Numbered from the stretch's first letter, positions 14,691 to 23,948 are shown. The stretch is DNA of 64,000 bases from Kitasatospora sp. NA04385 (GCF_013364235.1 NZ_CP054919.1:515570-579569); one strand, 5' to 3'. Notes: a model not told the origin generated them from the letters alone. Numbers and translations: made by a program.

Positions 14691-17526
14691 CTACTGCTGC
14701 CAGAGCTGGAGTTCGGAGAGCTGTCCGGCCGGCCAGCCGGTGTTGGCGGTGACCTGGACCCGGACGTAGCGGGCCTGGGCGGCGGGGAAGGCGACGGTGA
14801 CGGTGTTGTCGGCGGCCGGGTCGAAGAGGTAGGGCGCGGACGCCTTCAGCGGGGTGAAGGTGCTGCCGTCGGTGGAGCCGAGCAGGGTGAGGGTCTGGGT
14901 GCGGGCGCCCCAGCCGGCGGGCAGCCGCAGGACGGCGCGGGAGAGCTGCCGGGTGGTGCCGAGGTCGACCTGGGCCCACTGCGGGAGGGCGTTGTTGGCG
15001 CTCTCCCAGTAGCTGTTGCGGTTGCCGTCGGTGAGGTTGCCGGAGCCGTACACGTCGGTGTGCGAGGACTCGGCGGTGGGCCGGCCGGCGGCCAGGTCGG
15101 TGGCGGGCGGGGCGGAAGTGCCTTGGAAGCGGAGGCTGTTGAGGTTCCAGCCGCCGGTGTCCTGGACCAGCGTGAGCACTTGGCGCCCGGCCGGCAGGGT
15201 GAGGCGGGCGGTGGCGTCGGCCCAGGTCTGCCAGTCGCCGGTGGCGGGCAGGTCGACGGCGCCGGTGAGGTTCGCGCCGGTGGCGTTGGCCAGGTGCAGG
15301 GCGCCGGTGACGGCGGCGGGCGCGGCGTACCGCAGGGTGAGGGTGTACGTCCCGGCGGTGGCGACGTCCACGGTGTAGCGCTGCCACTGGCCGCCGGAGG
15401 TCCAGCCGAGGCCGTAGCCGCCGCCGGTGTCGGTGATCGCCTCCAGGTCGACGCCGTCGGCCCGGTAGCCGTTGGCGGTGCCGTTGACGGTGTTGACGAA
15501 GTAGCCGGTGCCGGGGCCGCCGGTGTCGTAGTCCTCGGCCTGCACGGTGCCGGGGACGGCGGCGGGCGTGCCGCCGTAGGGGGCTTCGGGGCTGCCGGTG
15601 CCGCTGCCCCAGCTGTTGCCGCTCGCGGTGACGGTGAAGGCGGGCGAGTTGTTGCGGTAGGCGGTGGCTCCGGCGGCGCTCAGGCCGGTGACGGTGTTGT
15701 CGGTGAGGGCGGCCGAGCCGGTGGGCGCCGGGTAGAACGGCGGGGCGACCACGAAGCCGTTGCGGCCGGGCGCGGTGACGGTGTTGCCGCGCATCAGGGT
15801 GTTGGTGGACGCGGAGAGGCCGACGCCGTCGTACAGCGCGTTCAGCACGGTGTTGCCGGTGACGGTGACGCGGTCGACCACCCCGGTGTTCTGGCCGTCG
15901 CCGCCGTTGCCGACGTGCAGCGCGGGCTGGCCCTGGCCGTAGCCGTTGCCACCGGAGCGGACCACGGTGTTGGCGTTCAGGGTGGCGCCGAGCAGGTCGC
16001 TGCCGTTGACGCCGAAGCGGCCCGCACCGAGCCCGATGTACCGGGCGGTGTCGGAGATCAGGTTGTGCTCGATCAGGTGGCCGCTGCCGCCGTAGACGCC
16101 GATGCCCTTGCCGCCCCAGGGCGCGACGATCGTGTTGCGGGTCATGGTGATCCGGGCCATCGGCGTGTAGTACGTCCGGTTGCCGTTGCCGTCGGTGTTG
16201 TAGTTCACCGAGTTGACGGCCATGCCGTCGTCGCCGGTGCCGCGGACGAAGTTGTTGTCGGCGGTGATGTCGCTGCCCACCGAGTTGCCGAGCGAGACGT
16301 TGTTGACGTTGATGCCGTCGGCCCAGACGGCGGTCACCCGGGCGTTGCGGACGCTGCCGTTGGTGCCCGAGGCCCAGTAGCCGGACTCGACGTGCTGGCT
16401 CCAGATGCCGTCGGCGCTCCAGCCGTCGCCGGTGGTGTCCATCGCCCCGCCGCCGCCGTCGACCATCTCCCGGCTGGTGGAGTCGGAGTCCAGGTGGAAG
16501 CCCTGCACGTGGGTGGAGGTCAGGTTGAACAGGGCGGCCAGCGGCGTGCTGTTGGGCAGCGGGACGTCCCGGTAGATCGTGGAGTACCACTGGCCGGCGC
16601 CGACGATGGTGATGCCCTTCGCGCTCAACCCGGTGGTGCCGCGCAGGTAGAAGGTGCCGGGCGGGATCCACAGGGTGCGCTGCTGGGCCTGGGCCCGGTC
16701 GATGCAGTTCTGGATGGCGGCGGTGGAGTCGACGGCGTCGGGCGCGGCCGAGCCGTTGGTCGGGGTGGTGCTCGCGACGGCGCCGCAGTCGGTGATCGAC
16801 AGCGACCCGGCGGGCCGGGCGGCGGGCGGCGGCGGGTTCTCCGCGTCCAGCACGTCGATGTCGTAGTGGGCGGCGGTGTTGGCGGCGTCCTTGCGCAGTT
16901 CGAGGGTGCTGCCGGGGGCGATCGGGGCGCCGGTGACGAAGGTGTGCGCCTCGTCGAAGAAGGCGCGCGGGTCGCCGTCGGCGGGGTTCTGGTCGCTGCC
17001 GTTATAGTGGCCGTCGCCGCCCTCGTAGAACCAGCTCTGCTTGGAGTTGAGGTTCAGCGCCTGGCGGAACACCCCGTCCACGTACAGGTCCAGGGTCGCG
17101 GTGGTGCCGCCGCCGGTCGCGGAGTCCGGGATGCTCGCGCGCAGGTTGACCGCGCTGACCGGCCCGCCGGTGGTGTTCGTCCAGCGCACGCCCTGCCCGG
17201 TGGCGGCCAGGTGCACGTACGCGTGCCCGGAGGCTTCCAGCGCGGCGCTGGAGTACGGGGTGGTGGGCGCGGCGGTCAGCGCGACGACGGTGGCGCCGCC
17301 GGTGGGCGTGCCCGCCTCGGCCTCCCACGGGGTGAACGGGAGGGTGGCGCCCGCGGCTTCGGCGACCGCGGCTTCGGCGACCGCGGTGACGGCCGCGGCC
17401 GGAGGGCGGCGGCCGCGGGGCGGTGGCGAGGGCCGGCAGCAGGAGGCCGCCGCCCAGCAGGGCGGTGGCGGCGAGCAGGGCGGTGCGGGCGCGGCGGCGA
17501 CCGGCGCCGGGTGGGGGCGGTGTCAT
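14691..17526 (-). CDS. Secreted beta-helix glycanase (GH87/mycodextranase-like) with CBMs, probable frameshift
   Basis: Large exported polysaccharide-binding enzyme. The signal peptide (ATG at 17526, AGGAAGGGA upstream, MTPPPPGAGRRRARTALLAA) is in one frame and the mature protein in another. The two join only if one base is removed in the GC run near 17395-17430. Mature domains in order: an N-terminal beta-sandwich (FTPWEAEAG to ENPPPP), a right-handed parallel beta-helix with SITDCGAVAS and TLWIPPGTFYLRG as in GH87 alpha-1,3-glucanases, a CBM6/35 module (VQAEDYDTGGPGTGYF), and a C-terminal F5/8C module. The frame break is either a sequencing error or a real defect. Alternatively it is a non-catalytic beta-helix protein; GH87 is assigned from memory of its motifs. 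Confidence 0.75.
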
Positions 17527-17693
17527 CGAGTCCCTTCCTGGGCGTGCGCGGGGCGCGCTCCGCGAAGGCGCGGGCGCGTGGGGCGGGGAGCGGCGGGACA
17601 GCAGCGAACGTAATCCCGTTGACATGAATCCGCAATGCCTGGATCGGATCGCGCAAAATCCCAACTAGCCCCGCGCACACCGCAGTCAGGGGC

Positions 17694-17936
17694 TCAGGCG
17701 GCGGTCGGCGCGTCCGCCGCCGCCCAGCGGAAGCCGTCCGGGTCGGTGAACGCCCCCGCGGCCGGGGCGTGCACGGTCAGGGCGAGGGTGAAGCCGCGGA
17801 ACCCCTCGGACGGGTCGGCCGCGGCACGCAGCCGCAGCAGGCCCTCGTCCAGGCCGAACGCGTCGGCGTAGAAGCGGGTGGCGGCCTCGGGGTCGGCCAC
17901 GTCCAGGGTGATGCTGTCGATGTCTGCAATGCCCCG
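17694..17936 (-). pseudogene. Internally deleted VOC (glyoxalase-like) protein remnant
   Basis: The frame reads IADIDSITLDVADPEAATRF, then GFRGFTLALTVHAP, and then jumps to FTDPDGFRWAAAD, joining the first beta-strand pair of a VOC fold directly to the end of its last strand. About 40 residues of the usual 120 are missing. No ATG or GTG start is present in front of the conserved beginning; only a GTG at 17900 inside it. Decay product of a bleomycin-resistance/glyoxalase-like gene. Confidence 0.6.
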
Positions 17937-18295
17937 GACGCTAGGGGCCGCCGCCCGCCCGGGGCTTCTCGATTCCTGACCGGTGCGGCGGGGCCCGGTG
18001 CGGCGGGGCCCGGTGCGACCGTGCGACCGGACCCGGCGGGGCCCGGAACTCCAGGCCCTGCATGCGGATCAGCAGTCGGCCGTACAGGTCGCGCAGCGTC
18101 CCGCCGCCGGGGGCGCGGCCTGCGGTCCGGGCCGCCCGGGAAGCGACGGGCAGCACTGCCGATCACAGGAAAGGCGGGGAGCTGATCCGAATGAACAGAG
18201 GGGAATGTGCCGAATTCGTGGTGGATGTGCAGGAATTGACATCACCTCGACCATGCCGCGTGATCAAAGAGCCCCGGCCCCGCGGTCGGCTCCCG
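17937..18295. other. Non-coding interval, short repeats
   Basis: No supported gene. A 15-bp unit CGGTGCGGCGGGGCC occurs twice head to tail (17981-17995, 17996-18010) with a decayed third copy. Bases 18180-18270 have clearly lower GC than their surroundings. Possible small frames here lack ribosome sites. Confidence 0.5.
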
Positions 18296-18616
18296 TCAGC
18301 CGGTCGCCCGGCCCGGCAGGGCGGCGCCCGCCAGGAAGGCCCGGTAGGCGTCGGCGGCGTCCGGCTCGACCTCGGGGCGGGTGGGACCGTAGCGGGTGTC
18401 GGTGCGATCCCGCTTGGGCCCGGAGAGCCAGAACCGCTCCCCGGTGTCGGTGTCGTGGAAGTTCGCGTCGAACAGGCCGCCCGCCCGGCGCAGCGTCCGC
18501 CCCCGGAAGTAGGCGGTGTTCCACGTCCTGGAGAACCGCACCCACCCGATCCACGAGGGACCTCGGTCGATGTCGTGGCCGGACTTCAACTGGACGAACA
18601 TCAGGCGCTCAGGCAT
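18296..18616 (-). CDS. Conserved actinobacterial hypothetical protein
   Basis: Small soluble protein of 106 residues beginning MPERLMFVQLKSGHDIDRGP and containing DANFHDTDTGERFWLSGPKR. I recognise the pattern from short Streptomyces proteins of unknown function. No membrane segment or catalytic motif is visible. It lies alone, upstream of and in the same direction as nothing obvious; the next gene on this strand starts at 20049 and ends 80 bases before this one starts. Confidence 0.7.
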   Translation of the reverse strand: MPERLMFVQLKSGHDIDRGPSWIGWVRFSRTWNTAYFRGRTLRRAGGLFDANFHDTDTGERFWLSGPKRDRTDTRYGPTRPEVEPDAADAYRAFLAGAALPGRATG

Positions 18617-18696
18617 GGCCCCATGATCGGCCCCGCCCCGGCCCCGCGGCCACCGGTTTTCCGCGCCGCGCTCCTCCCGCCTCCCGCCGGGCCGTC

Positions 18697-20049
18697 TCAG
18701 CGGCGGGATAGGACGCGGGCCCGGCAGGGGGCGCAGGCGTGGGTGCCGCGCGGGCCGTAGCGGTCGATCGGGGTGCCGCAGCCCGCGCAGGGGCCGACGT
18801 GGGCGATGTGGCAGTCGAGGACGGTGGCGGCCCGGCGGCGCTGCTCGGGGGTGACGACCAGGCCGCGGCGGACCTGCCGGGGGATGGTGAGCAGCCGTTC
18901 GGGGACGGTGTCGTGGGTGTGCAGGGCGACCGCGTCGGCCTCGGGGTGCGGGTGGGCGTGCCGGGGGCCGCGCCGGGGGCGGGCGCGGGGGTGCGGGTCG
19001 TCGTAGGCGAAGTCCTCCTCGCCGTAGCGGCAGACCGGGTCCAGTTCCTCGCAGGCGTAGCTGATCCCGGCGTCGGGCGCGGGCCCGGCGGGCCCGGTGT
19101 CGGACCCGGGGTCGGCGGCGTCGGGCCCGTCCCCGGCGAAGGTCTCCCGCCAGCGGTCCCGGTCGGCGGCCGGGACCCACATCCGGGCGACGGTGGCGGC
19201 GTCCGACTGCAGCGGCACCCGCATCGGGACGAGTTCCCCGGCCGCGCTCGCCCCGACCAGTTCGTCCACCTCGGTGGGGGGCTTGCCGGGCAGGCAGAGC
19301 GCGGGCAGGTACCAGCCGGTGTGCAGTCGGCCGCACCAGGAGCCGTTCAGCGGGCAGGGCCGGGCGCTGCCGCGCAGGCACTTCCACTGCTGGAGGTGCC
19401 GGACGCCCGCGCGCACCGCCATCGGCGCCCGGGAGGCGATCCGCTGCCACGGCAGGTCGTCGACCCGGGCCCAGGGCGCCCGGTCGATCAGCGGGGCGCG
19501 CTCGTCGCAGGTCACCCAGAGCGGCACGATGCCGTGCTCGGCGGCGCTGCGCGAGCGCCTGCGCACCGTCTCCGCGGTGACCGGGGCGTACGGGGCGGCC
19601 CAGCCGATCCGCAGCCCGCCGGGCCCGGTGACCAGCACGTCGGTGCGGGCCCGGCCGCCGCCGGCGCGGGTCCCGACCTCGTACCGGCAGCCGTGCCGGT
19701 CGGCGGCCCGGGCGATGCGTTCCTGGAGCGCCTTGCGCCGGTCGTCCTGCTCCGCCGTCGGCGGGCGGCGCAGCGGCAGGTGCGCGGCGACCCAGGTGGT
19801 GCGGCCGCCGACGGTGTTCCGGCGCAGGTGCATCCACGGGGAGCGGTCCTCGCCGTCGCCCCCCGCCCGTTCCTCCGCCTCGCAGCGGCCCTCGCGGTGC
19901 CGCTGGAGGCATTCCAGGAGTTCGCGGTCGCGCCGGTCGACGGGCGCGGTGATCTCCGCCAGCAGCCCCGGGCGGTCGGGATGGCCCAGGTCGGGCCGGG
20001 TGAGGTTGATCTCGATGCCGTACACGGTGTGGAACACGCCGTTCGCCAT
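18697..20049 (-). CDS. CoiA-like protein with zinc-ribbon C terminus
   Basis: A 450-residue soluble protein starting MANGVFHTVYGIEINLTRPD, a family common in Streptomyces and often labelled competence protein CoiA-like. The middle region, RTDVLVTGPGGLRIGW, followed by VRRRSRSAAEHGIVPLWVT, corresponds to a PD-(D/E)XK nuclease-like core; in relatives I recall an acidic VEAQ-type segment where this protein has GWAAP, so a catalytic acid may be lost. The C terminus has paired cysteines (CAGCG and CAPC) that could bind zinc. Function in streptomycetes is not established. Confidence 0.6.
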   Translation of the reverse strand: MANGVFHTVYGIEINLTRPDLGHPDRPGLLAEITAPVDRRDRELLECLQRHREGRCEAEERAGGDGEDRSPWMHLRRNTVGGRTTWVAAHLPLRRPPTAEQDDRRKALQERIARAADRHGCRYEVGTRAGGGRARTDVLVTGPGGLRIGWAAPYAPVTAETVRRRSRSAAEHGIVPLWVTCDERAPLIDRAPWARVDDLPWQRIASRAPMAVRAGVRHLQQWKCLRGSARPCPLNGSWCGRLHTGWYLPALCLPGKPPTEVDELVGASAAGELVPMRVPLQSDAATVARMWVPAADRDRWRETFAGDGPDAADPGSDTGPAGPAPDAGISYACEELDPVCRYGEEDFAYDDPHPRARPRRGPRHAHPHPEADAVALHTHDTVPERLLTIPRQVRRGLVVTPEQRRRAATVLDCHIAHVGPCAGCGTPIDRYGPRGTHACAPCRARVLSRR

Positions 20050-20189
20050 GGCACGAGGCTAATGCGCATTCCCGCTGATATGACCCGGAATCAAGAAAAA
20101 GGATTCACCCGGTAATTGAATTCCCTTCCGAAACCTCGGCGGCGGAACGATTTCCCGCCATTTTCCGGAACCGGACCCGGTTTCCCGGC

Positions 20190-20528
20190 TCAGGCCAGGC
20201 CGAGTGCGGCGCGCAGCCGCCCCCGGGTGGCGGCGGCGGCCTCCCGGGTGACGGGGTCGTCACTGCCGAGGGCGTCGCCGAGCAGCAGGTCGGCGGCGGC
20301 GACCACCGCGGCGGGCAGCACGACCTCGCGGAGGCCGAGCAGCTGGGCGGCGGCCTGGTGCCCGATCGACGCGGTCTGGTGCCCGACCGGCTGGGGCGGG
20401 GGGCCGGACGAGCGGCCTGACGAGTGGCCGGACGAGTGGCCGGGCGGCTCCGCCGGTTCGGGGACGCGCGGGGGCGCCGACGTGGGTGGCCCGCCCTGCG
20501 GGCGGCGCGGTTCGTTGATCACGGGCAT
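20190..20528 (-). CDS. Small hypothetical protein
   Basis: 112 residues, not recognised. The first half is Pro/Ser/Gly-rich with HSSG repeats; the second half (GHQAAAQLLGLREVVLPAAV and following) is helical and alanine-rich. It starts at an ATG without a good ribosome site. The frame has the codon bias of real genes, but it could still be spurious. Confidence 0.45.
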   Translation of the reverse strand: MPVINEPRRPQGGPPTSAPPRVPEPAEPPGHSSGHSSGRSSGPPPQPVGHQTASIGHQAAAQLLGLREVVLPAAVVAAADLLLGDALGSDDPVTREAAAATRGRLRAALGLA

Positions 20529-20584
20529 GTTCAGTCCAACGGGTCACGGCCCGCGACGGTTACGCGGGCGGAACGTTCGGATGG

Positions 20585-21007
20585 TCAGGAGGCGTGCCGG
20601 GCGTGCCGGGCGTGCCGGTCCGGGACGGCGGCGGGCCCGCCGGGAGCGGGCGCGCCGGCGGGCGGGAGGGCGGGGTGTTCGGAGCGCGGGGCGAGCGTAC
20701 GGACCCCGGCGGACGCGGCGGCGGGACGGTCCGTCGGGGGCTGCTTCGCGGGGCCGTGCCCTCCGGCGCTCTGCCCCGCGGCGCTCTGTGCCGCGGTGGT
20801 GTGTGCCGCGGTGGTGTGTGCGGCCCGGATCCACCGGGCCAGGGCGTGGGCGAACTCAGGTCCGATCGCGGCGGCGTGCTGCAACTGGTCCAGGTCGCCC
20901 GGCCGGAGCGGCACTCCGGCCTCCGAGAGGGCGGCCAGCAGGGGTTGCAGCAGCGTCCACTGGACGCGGACCACGGGTAGCGGGCTGGTATGCGCAGGCT
21001 CTGTCAC
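20585..21007 (-). CDS. Small hypothetical protein
   Basis: 140 residues from a GTG with GGAAC upstream. Residues about 12-65 look like a folded helical domain (VQWTLLQPLLAALSEAGVPL and DLDQLQHAAAIGPEFAHALA); the rest is a low-complexity tail with two copies of HTTAA. Family not recognised. It lies 57 bases upstream of the previous small gene in the same direction, so the two may be cotranscribed. Confidence 0.5.
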   Translation of the reverse strand: MTEPAHTSPLPVVRVQWTLLQPLLAALSEAGVPLRPGDLDQLQHAAAIGPEFAHALARWIRAAHTTAAHTTAAQSAAGQSAGGHGPAKQPPTDRPAAASAGVRTLAPRSEHPALPPAGAPAPGGPAAVPDRHARHARHAS

Positions 21008-21101
21008 GCCCGTTCCAACTGCCCGCCCCCGACGGGGTCACGGCCCGTCCGTGCGGTTCCACCGCAGGGTGCAACGAACGTCCGTGCGGGCCCCGGGGCC
21101 G

Positions 21102-21404
21102 TCAGCCGAGGTGCAGCCGCGCCAGTTCGCGCAGCGCGAGCGCGCCCAGCACGGCGGCGGTGGCCGCGAGCAGCGCGGCCAGCACCGGCCGGGGGCCGCC
21201 CGCGCCCGCCCACAGGGCGCCGGCGGCCGTCAGCACGGAGAGCAGGGCGACGGCGGCGACCAGCGGTCGCGGGCGGTGGGCCAGTCGGGCGACCGGCCCG
21301 GGGGTCCGGTCGAGCCGCCGGTCCAGCCGGGGGTCCGTCCGGCGCAGGTGGTGTTCGATCTCCGCGAGCAGGACGCGTTCCCGTGCGGTCAGTCGGGTGT
21401 CCAT
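21102..21404 (-). CDS. DUF3040 membrane protein
   Basis: 100-residue protein with the DUF3040 start (LTAREVLLAEIEHHLRRTDP type; here TARERVLLAEIEHHLRRTDP) and two hydrophobic helices (PLVAAVALLSVLTAAGALWA and VLAALLAATAAVLGALAL). Such proteins are widespread in actinobacteria with no known role. The ATG at 21404 places the conserved motif at the N terminus. Confidence 0.8.
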   Translation of the reverse strand: MDTRLTARERVLLAEIEHHLRRTDPRLDRRLDRTPGPVARLAHRPRPLVAAVALLSVLTAAGALWAGAGGPRPVLAALLAATAAVLGALALRELARLHLG

Positions 21405-21489
21405 CGGGTCTGCCGCCTCTCCGGGAGGGGACGGGGGTGGGAGGTTCCAACCCGGGCCAGCCTGGGGTCGGCCCGGGGTCGGCCCCGAG

Positions 21490-22065
21490 TCAGCCCGGGT
21501 TCCCGGGCCGGACGGCGGTCGCACCGGACGGTCCGACCGCCCCGGGCAGCGCGCTCGCCCCGGACAGCCCGGCCGCGACGGCCCGCGTGGTCGCGGCGGG
21601 GACGGCCTGCGGGTGGCGGCGGAGCCAGTACGGGTTGTCGTGCGGGAGCCCGCCGCTGACCCGGCCGTACATGCCGAGGGCGGCCAGCAGCAGGCCCATG
21701 GCGAAGCTGAACAGGACGTTCGGGATGCGGAAGGCCAGCAGGTTGGCCGAGCTGTCCAGCAGCGCGAGGTTGACGAATCCGCTCAGCACGAACAGCGCGC
21801 CCACCGCGATGGCGGTGCTGGAGGCCTGGCGGCCGCCGCGCAGGGCGGCGGCGAGCAGCACCGCGGCGGTGGCGATCGAGACCGTGCTGAGCAGGCCGTT
21901 GCTGGACAGCCCGGCGACGCGCTCGCCGTGCGTCCCGAAGAAGGGCAGGCCGTCGGCGAGCCCGAGCGCGCCGAAGGCCAGTAGCAGGAGGGCGCACAGG
22001 GCGGCGCCGAGGCGGTGGATCCGGGACAGCCGGCGGTCGGCGGACGGTCGGTGCTGGGGTTCCAT
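21490..22065 (-). CDS. DUF4383 integral membrane protein
   Basis: 191 residues with four membrane helices in the typical order: LGAALCALLLLAFGALGLAD, a second after the NGLLSTVSIATAAVLLAAAL motif, SSTAIAVGALFVLSGFVNLAL and NVLFSFAMGLLLAALGMYG. The DNPYWLRRHP tail is common in the family. GAGGAGAA lies seven bases before the ATG. It is divergent from the MerR gene at 22280 and shares its control region; DUF4383 genes in streptomycetes are often near light or stress regulators, which is only a contextual hint. Confidence 0.8.
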   Translation of the reverse strand: MEPQHRPSADRRLSRIHRLGAALCALLLLAFGALGLADGLPFFGTHGERVAGLSSNGLLSTVSIATAAVLLAAALRGGRQASSTAIAVGALFVLSGFVNLALLDSSANLLAFRIPNVLFSFAMGLLLAALGMYGRVSGGLPHDNPYWLRRHPQAVPAATTRAVAAGLSGASALPGAVGPSGATAVRPGNPG

Positions 22066-22159
22066 GGCGGTTCTCCTCTCGGTGCGGCGGGTCGGTGCCC
22101 ACCGCGGCTACCCCTCCCCTCGAAAGGTTTCGCCTCCGAACGGCCGAGGGCCCACCCGC

Positions 22160-22209
22160 AGCGTTGGTGCAGCGTTCCGCCCGGCTCCCGGAACGCTGCA
22201 CCAGCGCTG
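22160..22209. promoter_or_regulatory. Candidate MerR operator: 11-bp spaced repeats in a long dyad
   Basis: A perfect 14-bp inverted repeat, GGTGCAGCGTTCCG (22166-22179) and CGGAACGCTGCACC (22189-22202). Within it the 11-bp unit GCAGCGTT(GGT/CCG) is repeated directly. It lies between the divergent DUF4383 and MerR starts. Eleven-bp spaced repeats are the known arrangement of CarH-type operators. Confidence 0.6.
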
Positions 22210-22279
22210 CGAAGCGACAGCGGGGGGCGCCGGGGCGCACACTCGCCACGTGCTGCCCGCCCGTCCCCCGGAGGCCCTG

Positions 22280-23326
22280 ATGCGGACGACCACCCCCGCC
22301 GACCCGGGGCTCCCGACCGGTGCGGTGGCCAGGCTGCTCGGGGTCTCGCCCGTCACGGTGCGGTCCTGGGAGCGCCGGTACGGCATCGGGCCGACCAGCC
22401 ACGAGCCCGGCCGCCACCGCCGCTGGCACGCCGAGGACGTCGCGGTGCTGGAGGCGATGTGCCGCCTGACCTCCCGCGGGCTCCCGCCGGGCGAGGCCGC
22501 CCGCGCCGCCCGGGCCGCCCTGGCCGACAGCCTGGCAGACGGCCCCGACCGGGCCCCGCGTCCCGATGACGCCCCCGGCCCCGCTCCCGAGCCCGCTGCC
22601 GCCCCGGTCGCCCCCCACCGCCGCCCGGACCCGCGCCCGCCCGCCGCCGGACCGCAACCGTCCACCGGACCGCGACCGTCCGCCGAACCGCGTCCGACCA
22701 GCCGGGGCCTGGCGGCCGCCGCGCTGCGGCTGGACGCCCCGGAGGTGGCCCGGCTCCTCGGCGAGGCGGTGGACGCCCTCGGCACGGTGTGCGCCTGGAC
22801 GGAGGTGATGGCCCCGGCGCTGCGCGCGGCCGGTCGCCGGTGGGCGGCGGACGGGGAGCAGTACGTCGAGGTGGAGCACCTGCTGTCCTGGCAGGTGTCG
22901 AGCGTGCTGCGCGCGGTGGCGCTGCGGCCCGCGGTGCCGGTGCGCGCCGTCCCGCCGCTGCTGCTCGCGGCGATGCCCGGGGAGCAGCACAGCCTGCCGC
23001 TGGAGGCGGTCGCGGCGGGGGCGGCGGAGCGCGGCCTGCCGTTCCGGATGCTGGGCGCGGCCGTCCCGGCCCGGGCCCTGCTGGACGCGCAGCGGCGGCT
23101 GGGGCCGTCCGCGGTGCTGCTGTGGTCGCAGACCGCGCACACGGCGGACCAGCGCCTGGTCTGCCTGCTGGCCGGGGCGGCCTGGGGCCAGCGCGGCGCC
23201 CGGACGGCCTCCGCGGTCCTGGCCGCCGGCCCGGGCTGGGGCCCCACCGGCCCCTCGGCGGCCCGCGCCGTCCCCCGTTCGCTGGCGGCCGCGCTGGACC
23301 TGATGGCCCGCACCGCCCTGCGCTGA
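22280..23326 (+). CDS. MerR-family regulator with B12-binding-fold domain (CarH/LitR-like)
   Basis: 348-residue transcription factor. Residues about 10-75 are a MerR helix-turn-helix (TGAVARLLGVSPVTVRSWERRYG). A Pro-rich linker follows, then a helical domain and a B12-type fold. CarH proteins have W-x9-EH in the helical domain; here Trp188 and Glu199-His200 are separated by ten residues. The ligand motif E-x-H-x-x-G appears as GEQHSLP with His237 kept and Gly replaced by Pro. It may therefore be a cobalamin photoreceptor that is altered, or a sensor that has lost the cofactor. GGAGG is five bases before the ATG. Confidence 0.8.
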   Translation: MRTTTPADPGLPTGAVARLLGVSPVTVRSWERRYGIGPTSHEPGRHRRWHAEDVAVLEAMCRLTSRGLPPGEAARAARAALADSLADGPDRAPRPDDAPGPAPEPAAAPVAPHRRPDPRPPAAGPQPSTGPRPSAEPRPTSRGLAAAALRLDAPEVARLLGEAVDALGTVCAWTEVMAPALRAAGRRWAADGEQYVEVEHLLSWQVSSVLRAVALRPAVPVRAVPPLLLAAMPGEQHSLPLEAVAAGAAERGLPFRMLGAAVPARALLDAQRRLGPSAVLLWSQTAHTADQRLVCLLAGAAWGQRGARTASAVLAAGPGWGPTGPSAARAVPRSLAAALDLMARTALR

Positions 23327-23390
23327 CCGCCCGCCTCCCGCCCACCGCAGCCTCACGTCACTCCCGTCACGCCTCTCGTCCGCCCATCAC

Positions 23391-23417
23391 CCATCCGTCG
23401 CCCGTCCGGCTCCGAAC
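23391..23417 (+). promoter_or_regulatory. SigK-type promoter of the SRPBCC gene
   Basis: CCATCC (23391-23396), 15 bases, CCGAAC (23412-23417), 38 bases before the start codon at 23455. This has the same layout as the promoters at 23949 and 29946 and is close to the mycobacterial SigK consensus. Confidence 0.65.
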
Positions 23418-23454
23418 ACTCCTCCGACGTCCCCCAACGCGCGAGGAGGCCCAG

Positions 23455-23892
23455 ATGATCGAGGTGGTGCGGGAGATCCCGGTCCGCCGTCCGGCCGGTG
23501 AGGTGGTGGAGTACCTGGCGGACTTCGCGCACGCCGTCGAGTGGGACCCGGGCACCGAGGAGTGCGAGCGGATCGGTGCGGGCGGGTCGGTGCCGGGGGC
23601 GCGCTGGCGCAACGTCTCGGTGTTCCGGGGGCGGCGCACCGAGCTGGTGTACGAGCTGGTGGCGCGGGAGTCGGACCGGCTGGTGTTCGTCGGGCGCAAC
23701 GGCACGGTGACCGCCCGGGACGAGATCACCGTCAGCCCGGCCCCGGACGGGGCGGGGGCGGTGGTCCGCTACCGGGCGGGGCTGCGGTTCCGCGGGCTGG
23801 CGCGGCTGGCTGAGCCGTTCCTGCGGCGGGACTTCGAGCGGCTGGCGGACGCGGCGGAGCGGCGGATGCCGGAGGTGCTGGACCGGGGCTGA
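23455..23892 (+). CDS. SRPBCC-family lipid/ligand-binding protein
   Basis: 145-residue soluble protein of the START/Bet v1 fold (polyketide cyclase/dehydrase group) that forms a deep hydrophobic pocket. The N terminus is MIEVVREIPVRRPAGEVVEYLADF, followed by VEWDPGTEECE. A conserved helix at the end (FLRRDFERLADAAERRM) closes the pocket. GAGGAGG is six bases before the ATG. It stands in front of the lipid-modification operon and has the same type of promoter, so it may bind a lipid intermediate; this is inference. Confidence 0.85.
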   Translation: MIEVVREIPVRRPAGEVVEYLADFAHAVEWDPGTEECERIGAGGSVPGARWRNVSVFRGRRTELVYELVARESDRLVFVGRNGTVTARDEITVSPAPDGAGAVVRYRAGLRFRGLARLAEPFLRRDFERLADAAERRMPEVLDRG

Positions 23893-23948
23893 CGGCGCGC
23901 CGTCCCGCACCCGGGTCCGCCTCCCGGCCCGCGCCTCCCCGTTCGGAG

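Noticed and set aside
15060..17627. Plus-strand frame of 855 codons over the beta-helix gene
   Set aside because: Val/Gly/Ala-rich antisense shadow; the minus strand has signal peptide and CBM domains.
18180..18290. Short plus-strand gene starting MNRGECAEFVVDVQ
   Set aside because: The frame runs on into the antisense of the gene at 18296 and has no family match; the lower GC alone is not enough.
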